DNA of 15,992 nt from Ectocarpus siliculosus. Taxonomy: Eukaryota; Sar; Phaeophyceae; Ectocarpales; Ectocarpaceae. A program made the position numbers and the translations under genes. Shown piece by piece: positions 1-8,846 of this stretch (positions are counted from its first letter, which is position 1; each line of letters opens with the position of its first letter). Location of the stretch: contig FN649736.1 in assembly GCA_000310025.1 (NCBI GenBank), positions 3,039,188-3,055,179 of the forward strand, in the 5' to 3' direction. The notes below the pieces were generated by a model. It did not search any database. It had not been told where the DNA came from and worked only from the letters and a program-made list of their open reading frames with translations.

Positions 1-575
1 GGGGGGGGGGGGGCGAGAGGGTGGCATGCTCGGGGGGGGGGGTATTGCGTTGGGGGGGCGGGGGGGAGGGAGATCCTAGGCAATGATGAATTCGTTTCTT
101 AGCGTTGAGCAGAGTATGGAATACCGTGTGCGTCGTTCTTCTCTGGCTCGTGTGCTATGCCATGCCATGTCTAGGTTTCCTTTCCCGTAGGTCATGGCTT
201 TGGCGGAGCTCGGGGGCGTAGGGGGAGAAGGAGGGGGAGTGAGGCGGTGAGAGGTCAAGCTCGGAATGGACGTCGAAGTCACGAATGAATGCTGTGCAGG
301 TTTTCGACGTGTACACTATAATCCTGCAATTAGACTAAACGCAGTGCGCACTACACGTACGTCGATATCAAGCGTGTTCGGAAGGGAAAATTGTAGCGCA
401 CTAGGAGCAGCTATTGGCGATATTCCCCTGCGTCAAGTCTGAAAAACAGCGAATTACGGGGGGCGCGGTCGGACATTGCTACGCAGTGTACAGCAGGGCA
501 AGGAAGCCCGACATCTATCAAGCGAGGTGGCGTTGTTGTCGCGACGAAGCTGGTGTTAAAGTCAGGTTTTCGTCT

Positions 576-622
576 CTCCGCCAGCTGTCTGTGTGACAAG
601 ACAGATAGACAGACTGGCGGAG
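576..622. repeat. Imperfect inverted repeat (hairpin)
   Basis: Arms at 576-592 and 607-622 (CTCCGCCAG-C-TGTCTGT against its complement) pair over about 16 bases with one bulge and a 14-base loop. No associated gene or known terminator role is apparent in this eukaryotic context. Confidence 0.6.
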
Positions 623-1859
623 AATGCACTTGTTTTCGATCTTCGAAGCATCATTTGAATGGTCAGATATTTAAGAAACGCCTGTTTCCGGAGCGTCATC
701 AGCTTGTCTTCATTTTTTTTTTTTCCGGTGGGCTCTTGTGGCATGGAGCTGTAAAGCTGCTGTGAGTGCACTCGGGTTGTTTCGTGCGGTTTATTTATCC
801 TGTGAGCTTGTGGACTTCGGTCCTAGAGCCCTGCAGATGTCCGCTGAACGCCGGCAATACCTTCTCTGGTCTAAACATCATTTGTACAAGAACCAAGGAA
901 ATTACAAGCGAACATTTGCTTGCGCGTTGGGAGCGTGCAAACGCCAGTTGGCACAGTCCCGTACAAGCATCCTCTAGTTAAGTTCAATGTACCCCCCCAG
1001 TAAGAGGAGAAGAAGATGGAGCAGACAGAGTGCGGCACAACGTAAGAGGTGGTGTGTGCACCATAAACATGCAAACTCGACTATGATGTTACCTCGAAGT
1101 GGATTATATCGCTGATGTATTTCCCGCTGTGCGGTGGATGTTGTCCACAACCATTTGAAGAACCTAAATCACGCGCAGGGCAGATGCATCCTTCGATGTG
1201 GCCGCGCCGCATGGTACCTCCCGAGAGAACACACGTCTTGTATCTTCACTCGGGGTCACGCAGAAGGAAGGAAAGGAAAAACGTTTGCATCTCTGTGCTT
1301 TCACCTTTCTTTCTTTCCCCCCCAAATTCCGTGCTTGCTTCAATTTTCAACGCCGTGCGAGGTTTGCATTGTGCTGCGCTTTAAATACTTGTCTTGCAAA
1401 ACTGTCCGAAGTCACCGCTGGAAGCGGATCGAACCCCAGTGGGTCTACGACAAATTGGTTAAGGGACAAGGTTTACTGTGCTACAATGAGTGCCAAAGTT
1501 GTGTTGTATTCCCACCCTTCATGACCTGTCTTTGCCGATTGCTCGCAGGAACCCTCCAGAAAACATCAAGCTTCCCTCTCGGCAAATAATGCTTTTACGT
1601 GTGCGTGCGTCCGTACATGTTTTCCAATACGCGTGCTCCCCCTTTCTCAACAACCAATTCTAGCACAGAACAGGCTGCCGCAGAGGCAAACGCCTCCTCT
1701 AGCCTACCCCCCCCCCTCCCATTCCCCGTCACAACCCTCTATTGTACGGATCACGCAGGAGAAGAGTCCACCGACGAGAACCACAAAAGACAAATCCACA
1801 ACGCGAATCTTTTCGGCCTTCATTCATTCATTCACACGTCCCCAAAAGGAGGCGAATGA

Positions 1860-2030
1860 CAAGCCTCATCCACCCCCCCCCCCCAAAAAAAAAAAAAAAA
1901 TCCCCGTTACCCCAAATAAAAAACGCGCCCCCCCTTAGGAACCCAAAAGTTAAAAAAAAGGGCCCAAAAAAAAACGAAATTTAAAAACTTGGGCCCCATT
2001 TTGGGAGCCCGGGTAAAAACCCCCACACTA
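1860..2030. other. Homopolymer-ridden stretch, possible low-quality sequence
   Basis: Dense successive runs of C, A, G and T blocks (poly-C then poly-A, followed by blocks such as GGGCCC, AAATTT and TTGGGCCCC) unlike the sequence on either side. This pattern is typical of degraded read ends rather than of a known repeat class. Confidence 0.45.
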
Positions 2031-2717
2031 AAACCTATATATAGCGACCATTCGTGGCATGACCCCGGAATACAGTAAGAACCCCAGCCTCGGTCGAGAG
2101 TAAAACATAGGTTCTTGAGTGCGGGCGATTTCTGTATTGGCCGAGAAATCGCACGGTGAGTGGAAACTGCTTCTTCTCCCCTCGTTGCCGATTGAAAAGA
2201 AACCCACGCACTGCCTAGGCATACATACGGGAATAAAAGACGTCGGGCTGGCCCCCAATCGGAGCAAGCGACCCTCACAAACCATAACAGACAGCGAACT
2301 CAATTTCCTGGAGTCTCCACATTGGTTGGTCAACTTCAAATGTAGCTAGAATCTGATTGGCCGAAATTCCGTGATCAATAGAACAAACAATTGCGGGCAC
2401 TTGGCCGATCTACCCAGGGCTTCAAGGTGGCACCCTACCCAGTTCTTGAGGTATCACCCCCAACTTCCCGCGTGTGTGGGCAAGAAAAAAAAATCCTAAT
2501 GTCATCGCCGATGTGGAAAAGTGGCCAAAACAAAAGATCTAAAAGTATTTATATGTCGTCCATCCCGCGGTAAACGCGTGTGACAATTCCGCGCCGAACA
2601 GTAAAAACAAAACACACACAAAATCTCTCCCGCCTGGCGTGGCAGCAGCACACACCCGACGTTACCGACACCAACAAAAGCTCCAAGCTTTCAGTGTAGA
2701 TCTTCCCCGGTCCATTC

Positions 2718-2801
2718 CCCTGCTGAAGCCTGTGCTCTTGTCAGGGTGAGGTGTCCGCGACCCTCTCTCCCTGCTGAAGCCTGTCCTCTGTCAGGGTAAG
2801 G
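2718..2801. repeat. POC1: Tandem duplication across the POC1 stop codon
   Basis: Two near-identical units of 34 and 33 bases (2718-2751 and 2769-2801, both beginning CCCTGCTGAAGCCTGT) lie about 51 bases apart. The upstream one in gene direction codes the LTLTED part of the POC1 helix. The second is entered in another frame and supplies the TGA stop. Confidence 0.85.
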
Positions 2802-3842
2802 CGCTGCTCGAGGACCCCGACGGTCCTCGTCAACATGTCGAGCTGACCCACGATGTGGTCCAGTGTTCCCGCCAACGCTTCCGGCAGGGCCCCCCGGTCC
2901 ACCTCCAAGCTCCTCCGCGGAGCCCCCCCCCCGCCACCACCAGTACCACACACCCCGCCTCCCTCCAGCAGACCTCTCCCGGGCGCACCTCTCACCGCCG
3001 CTGCTGCCCCTCCCCTTCGGCCATGCGCGGGGCCTCCAAGCGCTGCTTCGCCCAAGCCAAACATATCCCCTCCGCTGAATTTTGTTGCTGCTGCTCCGCT
3101 TCTGAACGAGCCAGGGGCCGAGATAGCGCCGGCCGCTTCGGGCGCCGCCCCCACCGCCGGCGCCGGCGCCGTCCAATCCCTCCAGACGGCGCCGCCGCCG
3201 CGATAGTCGTCCTCGCCAGCGCTAAGCCAATCGGCCGCCGCCGTTCTTATCGCCGGAGCGGCGGCGAGCGCCGCCGCCCCCGCCGCCGCCGTTGCCGACA
3301 AAGGACGTTCGCTCTGGCGCCCGCCCAGCAGCTCATACGAGTCCCGTTCTTTCGCAGCAGCGCCAACCGGGGCCGGGCCCCCAACACCATCATCGGCCAC
3401 CCCGTCCTCCTCGAGGTCCTCCACGCCGAAGGAGTGCTGCTGCTGTCGCTGTCGCTGTCGCTGCCTCTGCCGTTGCTGAGGAGATGACGGTGGCGGCGGC
3501 AGCGGCGGCGGCTGCTGCTTCCCCGCCCCTTCGTACTCTCCCCGGGCGGCCCACCGCCGGCTAGCGGCTGCCGCCGCATCGGCAGCTGCGGCGGAAGAGC
3601 GTCCCGCGTGATCGCGCGCGTCGTAGGGATTCCGCGACGACGACGACGGTCTGAGGGACCCGCTCGCTGGACGAGGGTACGGGACGCCGCTGCTACCGCT
3701 ACAGCTACCGCCCCCCCCCCCACCCGCTTCTCCTACCGCGGGGTATGCCGTCGCCGTTTCCAGGCGTCGCCTTCCCCCCGACACGGGCCGCCGCTCGCCC
3801 CCGCCGACTCCGCTGCCTGCGGGCCTGCCGGGAGTGGAAACC
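2741..3842 (-). CDS. POC1: POC1 exon 7 (long low-complexity linker, POC1 C-terminal domain, stop)
   Basis: About 367 codons including the TGA at 2743-2741. Acceptor CGCCTACAG|GG. About 320 residues are rich in Ala, Gly, Pro, Arg and Ser with an RQ/Q repeat near 3430-3475. They lead to the conserved helix [12 protein letters not shown]...[11 protein letters not shown] (2771-2866), thought in the family to act in oligomerisation and centriole targeting. The tail after the helix is only nine residues. The linker is much longer than in animal homologues. The low-complexity part could hide an unrecognised small intron. Confidence 0.88.
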
Positions 3843-4381
3843 CTGTAGGCGTGTGCGTGCATGAGCGTGTGACCCGAAAATACAGCGTGAATGAATGGAC
3901 GAAAGGAGGGGGGGCGGCTTTTGACCCGCGGTTCTTCGGCCGGGGCGGTAACAGGCACTTGAGCATTCGGCGGTGGCCCTCTCTCCATCTATCACTGACC
4001 GGCTATCACTACGTGTGTCGCCAGCCTGTCACAGGAGCCAAGTATTAACTCCACAACCGCCGTTTCGGTTGATTTTTCGCGAACATGCACGTCGCAAAAA
4101 TGAATAACATAAAACATGGAAAAAAATGACATAGGGACGACTCGCCCCCCTTCAATTATACGATTCTACTACTCGAAGCATAAGACTAAAACCAAGAAAT
4201 GGCATGTTACCTTGCGTTTGTCGTCCGGGTGCCGAGAGCCGTCCGCGGCTGCCCACCCCCCGAACCGGCCAACCCCCCCCGCCTAGCAACGCCCTTCACC
4301 GCCGCCGCATCATCACCATCCTCCTCCTCCTCCCCCACCAAAATCGCTCCCTCCTCGAAGCCCGTCGGGGCTCTAACGCTG

Positions 4382-4420
<39 letters not shown>

Positions 4421-7111
4421 ACGGAGGCAAGGCGATTGTCTAGGTGACTCCTCCAGGACATGACGAGCCCGTCTTCCCCACCGGAGGCGAAACGGGCGCC
4501 GTCCGTGCTGAAGGCGCAGGCGGTGACGGGGCCGGAGTGGCCCTTGAGGGTGTACACCAGCCGGCCTTCACGCAGGTCCCATATCTGTTCACCAAGACCG
4601 GGGGGGGGGAGGCGGACTCATTTTTTTTTGTATGCCTTAGCGGTTAGACCACTGACCACGTGCCCTCGAGAGGACGGAGCATCGAACCGATAGGGGTGGG
4701 TTCTCAAATCATGACGGCTGCTGCTCCCCTGCTGATATATCTAGCAAAAGATGGGCGGGTGGGTGCGTTCTGTTTTCCCGGAGGGCGCGTGTGTGCGCGA
4801 TGATTGAAGCACAGAAAAGAGACGGGGGGTTCGATACAGCACCCGAAAAAAAAAACATAGCCGACACGTGCGCATGTCGCATCGGGAAAAATGTAATGCC
4901 TGATGTTCAGGCTTCTTCTCGAACGCCGAAACCAGGTGAACGTTGGTAGGATCTCTATTTAGCCTTATCAGGACTGCGCGAGACCACGTGTGCACGCTTC
5001 GCTCGACGAAACGAAAGCCAAATCACCTTGAGAATGCAACGGGACAAAGAGGACTCGACCGCGCCACCGTAGGCCAATCGGAAAAAGCAGCTCATTCGTG
5101 AAGCAAGAGGCTCGGGGTTCGACACGGGAAGCAAGAGGCCGCTACAAAGAGCGTGCAGAGCAGACGGTACGCGGTAGGCAACCTACAGGGACACCGTGCC
5201 GAACGACCAAACACAGGCGCAGCCGCACGACTACCGTAGCCCAAAAGACATGGTAAGAAGTACCGGTAGGCGTTTCGTCGTGAACCGCAAAGCGATCCTA
5301 CCGTGATGAGAACAGCAGCAGCGGGACATTATGCATAGAACACAACATATCCGGTGGCAGCATCAGCAGCAGCAGGTGCAGCAGCAGCAACAGCAACAAC
5401 AGCAGCGTCAACCGGTCACCTTAAGGCTGGCGTCGGTAGAAGACGAGAGGAGGAAGTTGCCCGACTCGTGGAAGCTGATCGACGTCACATCCCCGTCGTG
5501 GGCAGGGTAGTGCTGAAGCAGCTGGTGGGAACGTGCGTCCCACACCTAGCATACAAACAGCGGCGGCAGAGGAATCGTGGACGGCGTCCCAGTGGGAGGG
5601 GACAGCAACAAAAACGATAAGGACTATTTTACAGGCACCGAAGAATAACGAAATGGTATAACAGTATCACGGCAATTTGCGCCCCCCCCTTTCCCAACAA
5701 CAGAGCGCTACGAATGTTCCCCCCCGCCGTCTCTAGAAAAATAGACAACCATACCCAAAACAGCGGAGAACAGAAAAAAAAGCATTCCCTCACTTCCCTC
5801 CCGCTTCATCCATTGGCGAAAAGGGCATACAATACGCCGTGATCTATACCTTCAAGTCCAACAAAAAAAGTCAGATCTTCATCACAAAAAAAAACAACCG
5901 TCAACAATGCCAAGATACCAGGACGAAATATACCTTGATGGTGCGGTCCGCGGAGCACGCGGCCACGCACGTGCCGTCCGGGTGGAAGCGCGCCTGCCTC
6001 ACGGGGCCGTCGTGGTCGAAGAAGGTTCGGAGGCAGTCCTGGGTCTGCACGTCCCACAACCGCACCGCCTTGTCGTCCCCGCAGGAGGTCGCCAGCCGGG
6101 AGTCGGGGCTGACGGGTACACGGAACGGAACGGTAAGTACGGCACGGTTCGTTCCCCACGAACGTTGTGCGGCAGACGAAACGGAAAGGGAGGTACGGCA
6201 CGGTTCGTGCCCCACGAACATTTTTCGGCAGACGGAAATGCAACGGTAAGTACGGTACGGTTCGTGTCCCACGAACAGCGCGCGACGGACACGAGGTATA
6301 ACCGTGACTCACACGCGGTAGCACGGATGTGGTGCGGTTTGACACGGCGGTACAACCACGCGGTTATTTTGTACCATAAATTACTTGCTGTACGGTATGG
6401 AATCATGCAACACGCGGTTGTGACGCGGACAACCATGGCACGGCGGCAGAGGGTCAACCCTCCGGGTCATTGTTTGACATGCCAAAAGACAACAAGAGGT
6501 GACGTAAATGTGAGGGACACAGGTTGGCGGGTTTTCCTTGGACCGACGACTGAAGGATGGTACAAACGTGCACGTGTACACGCATTCCATGCCACATTTA
6601 GCCGTCGTCATTAGTCCTGCGCGCACCCACCTGAACGTCGCACAACGGACCCAATTGTTGTGGCCGTTCAGGGTGCAGACGAATCTCTGTGAGGGCAGCG
6701 ACCAAATCTGAACAGGGAGGAAGAGGGAGAGAGGGAGAGAGACTTATGAGCGCAGAATGCGTAGGAGCATCAAGACGAGAAAGAACGCAATGCCTGCCCA
6801 AAGAAGTTCCACAACATAGCATCCGATCGTTCGCCTCTCGTTCTTTTCCTTCGAAATGTTTATCGACACCAACATTACACAAACAACTACCACTGCAAAC
6901 TAAGCAGCAGTGTATACGAACTGCTGTATCGTATACACACTTAACGACAAAACAATCCAAGCACAACGAAATACCACCATAACGACAAAAGCTTTCCACC
7001 CTCCTCTGCTCTCTCTTCCTCTCTCTCTCTCTCTCTGCTTCTGTCTCTCTCGCCCTCTCTCTCTCTCCCCCCTACGTCTCTTTCCTCCGTCTCTCTCTGA
7101 TTGTGTGTGTG

Positions 7112-7154
<43 letters not shown>

Positions 7155-8483
7155 CTCTCTCTCTCCCCCCTCCCCCTCCCCCCCCTCTGTCCATCCATCT
7201 CTCTTGCCTTGACTGTCTTGTCCTCGGAGGCGGTGATCAGCAGCCGCCCGTTCCTCGAGAACGACGCGTGCCGCACCCCGCCCATGTGCCCCTTGAGCAC
7301 GCTCGACCCCCCCCTAGCCGAGGGCGTCCACAGCCTCACGGTCCTGTCCTTCGACGCCGAGGCGACTAGCGAACCGTTCGGCGAGAACTCGGCGTGGTGC
7401 ACGGTAGCGGAGTGTCCCTTGAGCCTGAGGGCCTTTTGGGGGTGGCGTGGATGGTGCACATGAGGTGGATCAAATTCAGGTCACCCTGCAGATAAGCTCG
7501 GGATGCGCAACTCTGCTTGTGTGACTCTAACGCCCCGTGGAGAACATTGTTCAAAGCACAACGGGCTGTGCCGAATGTTGTTCGAAGCACAACGGGAGGG
7601 AATCGCAGGAGGGTGATATATACATACAAGCATAGTACGACCGGCAATGAAAAAACTTTTACCGCTACATACTGCTGTGTTCGATTTACCACCCATTCCT
7701 CTGTTACCCCCTTCTCGTCAACATGGGGAGCCAAGTGAGCTAAACATTTGCGGACGATACCGCGCCCTCCCTAACCTCCCCCGCCTACAGGTAAAGTACT
7801 TCGGAGAAGCGTCGGGGATGCAGGAGAGGCATGACCACGAAAGTATCACCCGAAGGGTCTTGGGGAACGAGTCCGGCTATTCGAGCAGTGTAGGAAAAGT
7901 GCTCGATCTCGCATCATGTGTGGTCAGACGACTACCACAAAGCAACGGGAATGAGCCCGCTCCTCGCCGTCCTCTCGAGGACGGGTGGGCAACGGCAAAA
8001 AAAAGTAAGGCGTGCAAAACGTGAGCACGTCCCCCCATGGAAATGACGACCAGCTTCTGGTGCATTATTGTGAAACGTAGCCTGGGCCGGCGAAAACCCG
8101 GCGTATCGCTCCATCCCGGCATTGTAGGGATGCGAGGTCAGTGGTCTAAGAAACTAAGGCATGCAAAACCATGAATACACCCCCGCCCAGACCTCCCGCC
8201 TCCTGGGTCAAAACCACAACCCTTACCCGCAGCTGGGCCCGGAACGTCCAGACCATGAGGTTGTTGTCGGTCGCCGAAGACACGAGCTGTTTCATGTCGG
8301 GAGAGTACGACACGCCCGTCACCGCCGCCCCGCGACCTCGAAAAGTCCGCTCTAGCTCCGGATCCACCGGGAAGATGGAGGCGGCAGCGGCGGCGGCGGG
8401 GGGGGGCGCGCGCAGACCGCCGTGCTTGGCGGCGGCGGTGGTGCTCCGGCTGGTGCTCGCCGTGGATAGCTGGGGTGAGCTAC
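2741..8483 (-). CDS. POC1: POC1 centriolar WD40 protein, seven recognised exons, start unresolved
   Basis: Complement join of 8227-8483, 7208-7432, 6631-6707, 5934-6108, 5420-5545, 4211-4584 and 2741-3842. POC1 proteins are WD40 components of centrioles and basal bodies, needed for their stability and for cilia or flagella. Seven WD blades are visible in order, one or two per exon: exon 1 blade 1, exon 2 blades 2 and 3, exons 3+4 blade 4, exon 4 blade 5, exon 5 blade 6, exon 6 blade 7. They end in motifs such as DRTVRLW, DKTVK|IW, KAVRLW and DRTIK|VW. The identifying feature is the C-terminal helix at 2771-2866 (starts [12 protein letters not shown], then [14 protein letters not shown]), the conserved POC1 domain. 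All splice phases agree across joins (phase 0, 0, 2, 0, 0, 2). Exons 2-7 alone encode about 692 residues, longer than animal POC1 because of an expanded linker. The initiating ATG was not found. Expression in flagellated cells is inference. Confidence 0.93.
4211..4584 (-). CDS. POC1: POC1 exon 6 (WD blade 7 and start of linker)
   Basis: Starts [20 protein letters not shown] after acceptor GTGAACAG and finishes blade 7 with [12 protein letters not shown] run of glycines encoded by a (GGC)n microsatellite (near 4378-4422) and an acidic stretch (GEEEEDGDD) follow, opening the disordered linker. The donor GCAAG|GTAACA leaves phase 2, which matches the next exon. Confidence 0.9.
4629..4690 (-). 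repeat. Short dispersed repeat with tRNA-box-like pieces, copy 1
   Basis: On the minus strand it reads GGTTCGATGCTCC, then GTCCTCTCGAGGG, then GGTCAGTGGTCTAA and CTAAGGCAT. The first piece resembles a pol III B box and the later ones an A box, but in the reverse of tRNA order, so it is not a tRNA gene. Pieces recur at 7961-8023 and 8134-8170. It lies in POC1 intron 5. Confidence 0.45.
5420..5545 (-). CDS. POC1: POC1 exon 5 (WD blade 6)
   Basis: 42 codons between acceptor TATGCTAG|GTG and donor AAG|GTGACC. It begins [20 protein letters not shown] and ends STDASLK, which mirrors the RLLQHYQLH...SSDSTLK blade typical of POC1. Both ends are phase 0. It was found by translating the reverse strand, because the frame closes soon outside the exon. 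Confidence 0.92.
5934..6108 (-). CDS. POC1: POC1 exon 4 (rest of WD blade 4 and blade 5)
   Basis: Completes blade 4 ([20 protein letters not shown]) and carries blade 5 ([18 protein letters not shown], then SADRTIK). The HPDGTC and ADRTIKVW positions match POC1 closely. The acceptor is CCCGTCAG|CCCC, entered in phase 2. The donor is AAG|GTATAT, phase 0. Confidence 0.93.
6130..6295. repeat. Three-copy hairpin minisatellite in POC1 intron 3
   Basis: Three diverged units of about 56-57 bases share a GTACGG(C/T)ACGGTTCG core. Each carries an inverted repeat GTTCGTG/CACGAAC with a tiny loop (6147-6163, 6203-6219, 6260-6276). The stem is perfect in copy 2 and nearly so in the others. Confidence 0.8.
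6631..6707 (-). CDS. POC1: POC1 exon 3 (first half of WD blade 4)
   Basis: A 77-base exon too short to stand out as an ORF. It reads [19 protein letters not shown] then VRCATF, the counterpart of the VW...WVRCAKFSPDG segment of POC1 proteins. The acceptor is CTGTTCAG|ATT and the donor TTCAG|GTGGGT, leaving phase 2. Joining to exon 4 gives F-S-P-D-S, the expected continuation of the blade. Confidence 0.9.
6708..7207 (-). other. POC1: POC1 intron 2, putative GC-AG intron
   Basis: Donor AAG|GCAAGA and acceptor CTGTTCAG. The GC donor otherwise fits the U2 consensus well, as is usual for GC-AG introns. The only nearby GT (ACA|GTCAAG) would delete the Val-Lys of the conserved TVK|IW junction. The 5' part of the intron is a long purine (GA) tract on the transcribed strand. 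Confidence 0.75.
7003..7205. repeat. (CT)n-rich tract in POC1 intron 2
   Basis: Almost pure pyrimidine on the plus strand with long (TC)n runs around 7018-7070 and 7117-7160, so it is (GA)n in the POC1 pre-mRNA. It ends immediately beside the GC donor of exon 2. Confidence 0.9.
7208..7432 (-). CDS. POC1: POC1 exon 2 (WD blades 2 and 3)
   Basis: 75 codons. It starts [16 protein letters not shown] after the acceptor CCCAAAAG, contains a complete blade ending DRTVRLW, then a third blade ([16 protein letters not shown]) ending EDKTVK. The end is followed directly by GCAAGA rather than GT, so the intron appears to be of the GC-AG class. The join to exon 3 restores TVK|IW exactly in phase 0. Confidence 0.92.
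7961..8023 (+). repeat. Short dispersed repeat, copy 2 (diverged)
   Basis: Shares GCCGTCCTCTCGAGG and a downstream TAAGGCGTGCAAAA with the repeat at 4629-4690 (opposite strand) and with 8134-8170. It lies in POC1 intron 1. Confidence 0.4.
8134..8170 (+). repeat. Short dispersed repeat, copy 3 (partial)
   Basis: Contains GGTCAGTGGTCTAA (8136-8149), identical to the complement of 4644-4657, followed by CTAAGGCATGCAAAA. Only the second half of the unit is present. It lies in POC1 intron 1. Confidence 0.45.
8227..8483 (-). CDS. POC1: POC1 exon 1 as recognised (WD blade 1), 5' boundary uncertain
   Basis: Encodes an Ala/Pro-rich lead-in followed by [20 protein letters not shown] and then [16 protein letters not shown], matching the first WD blade of POC1, where the usual GH is replaced by RG. 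The donor is CGG|GTAAGG at 8226-8225, phase 0. No in-frame ATG lies upstream of the blade. A CAG acceptor sits just before 8483 (ACGCAACAG on the minus strand) and another before 8469, so an upstream exon carrying the start is likely. The reading frame stays open upstream to about 8664. Confidence 0.8.
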
Positions 8484-8623
8484 CTGTTGCGTGTTTCGTG
8501 GGGGTCGTTCTGAGTGTTGGAGGAGTCGGCGTTTCTGCTGCGTGTTTTGCCCCACATTTGTTCCTCGTTTTCGTCAGTTGTTGGTGTTTTTTGTGCCTTT
8601 CCGTTTCGTCCTGGAGTGACAGG

Positions 8624-8846
8624 TACCGTAGGTTGCGTAAGATATCACACCCCCTCGGGGCCAATTTTCAAAGCTTGGTTACTCGGGTGGAAAAGCAGCG
8701 ACGGTGCCGGAAATGGCGGAGTTCGAACCGTCCCGTCGAGAGCTTTCCGAACACGCATCGACTGCCTTCGGCCTTCGGCATCCGTGGAACAATCGAGCTT
8801 TGAAAATCAGTCCAGGGGGGAGTGGTACCTTATGCAACCTGCGGTA
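8624..8846. mobile_element. MITE-like element, copy A
   Basis: About 223 bases with inverted ends of roughly 60 bases: the left end starts TACCGTAGGTTGCGTAAG and the complement of the right end starts TACCGCAGGTTGCATAAG. Both arms continue to ATTTTCAAAGC. There is no coding capacity. A second, diverged copy lies at 9258-9509. Target-site duplications are not clear and the superfamily is unassigned. Confidence 0.7.

Larger units (their letters stand above)
1..2690. other. Region downstream of POC1 with no supportable gene
   Basis: Open frames here are short, overlap on both strands and show no recognisable domain or codon bias. The region holds poly-G runs (1-70), a hairpin (576-622) and a homopolymer-rich stretch (about 1860-2030). 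The part nearest 2690 probably includes the POC1 3' untranslated region; no poly(A) signal was identified. Confidence 0.6.

Noticed and set aside
1134-1589. 151-residue plus-strand open frame
   Set aside because: No motif, mixed composition, a competing frame over the same bases and no splice-supported extension. It may be chance or untranslated sequence.
2855-3487. 210-residue plus-strand open frame
   Set aside because: A shadow of the GC-rich POC1 linker; Arg/Pro/Ser-rich low complexity with no motif.
4629-4700. Possible tRNA gene
   Set aside because: B-box-like sequence precedes the A-box-like sequence on the same strand and no cloverleaf can be drawn.
5354-5620. 88-residue plus-strand frame with Ala repeats
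   Set aside because: Antisense to POC1 exon 5, which matches a WD blade exactly; the Ala run comes from a CAG repeat in the intron.
8171-8803. 210-residue plus-strand open frame
   Set aside because: Runs antisense through POC1 blade 1 and into the MITE-like element; no recognisable domain.
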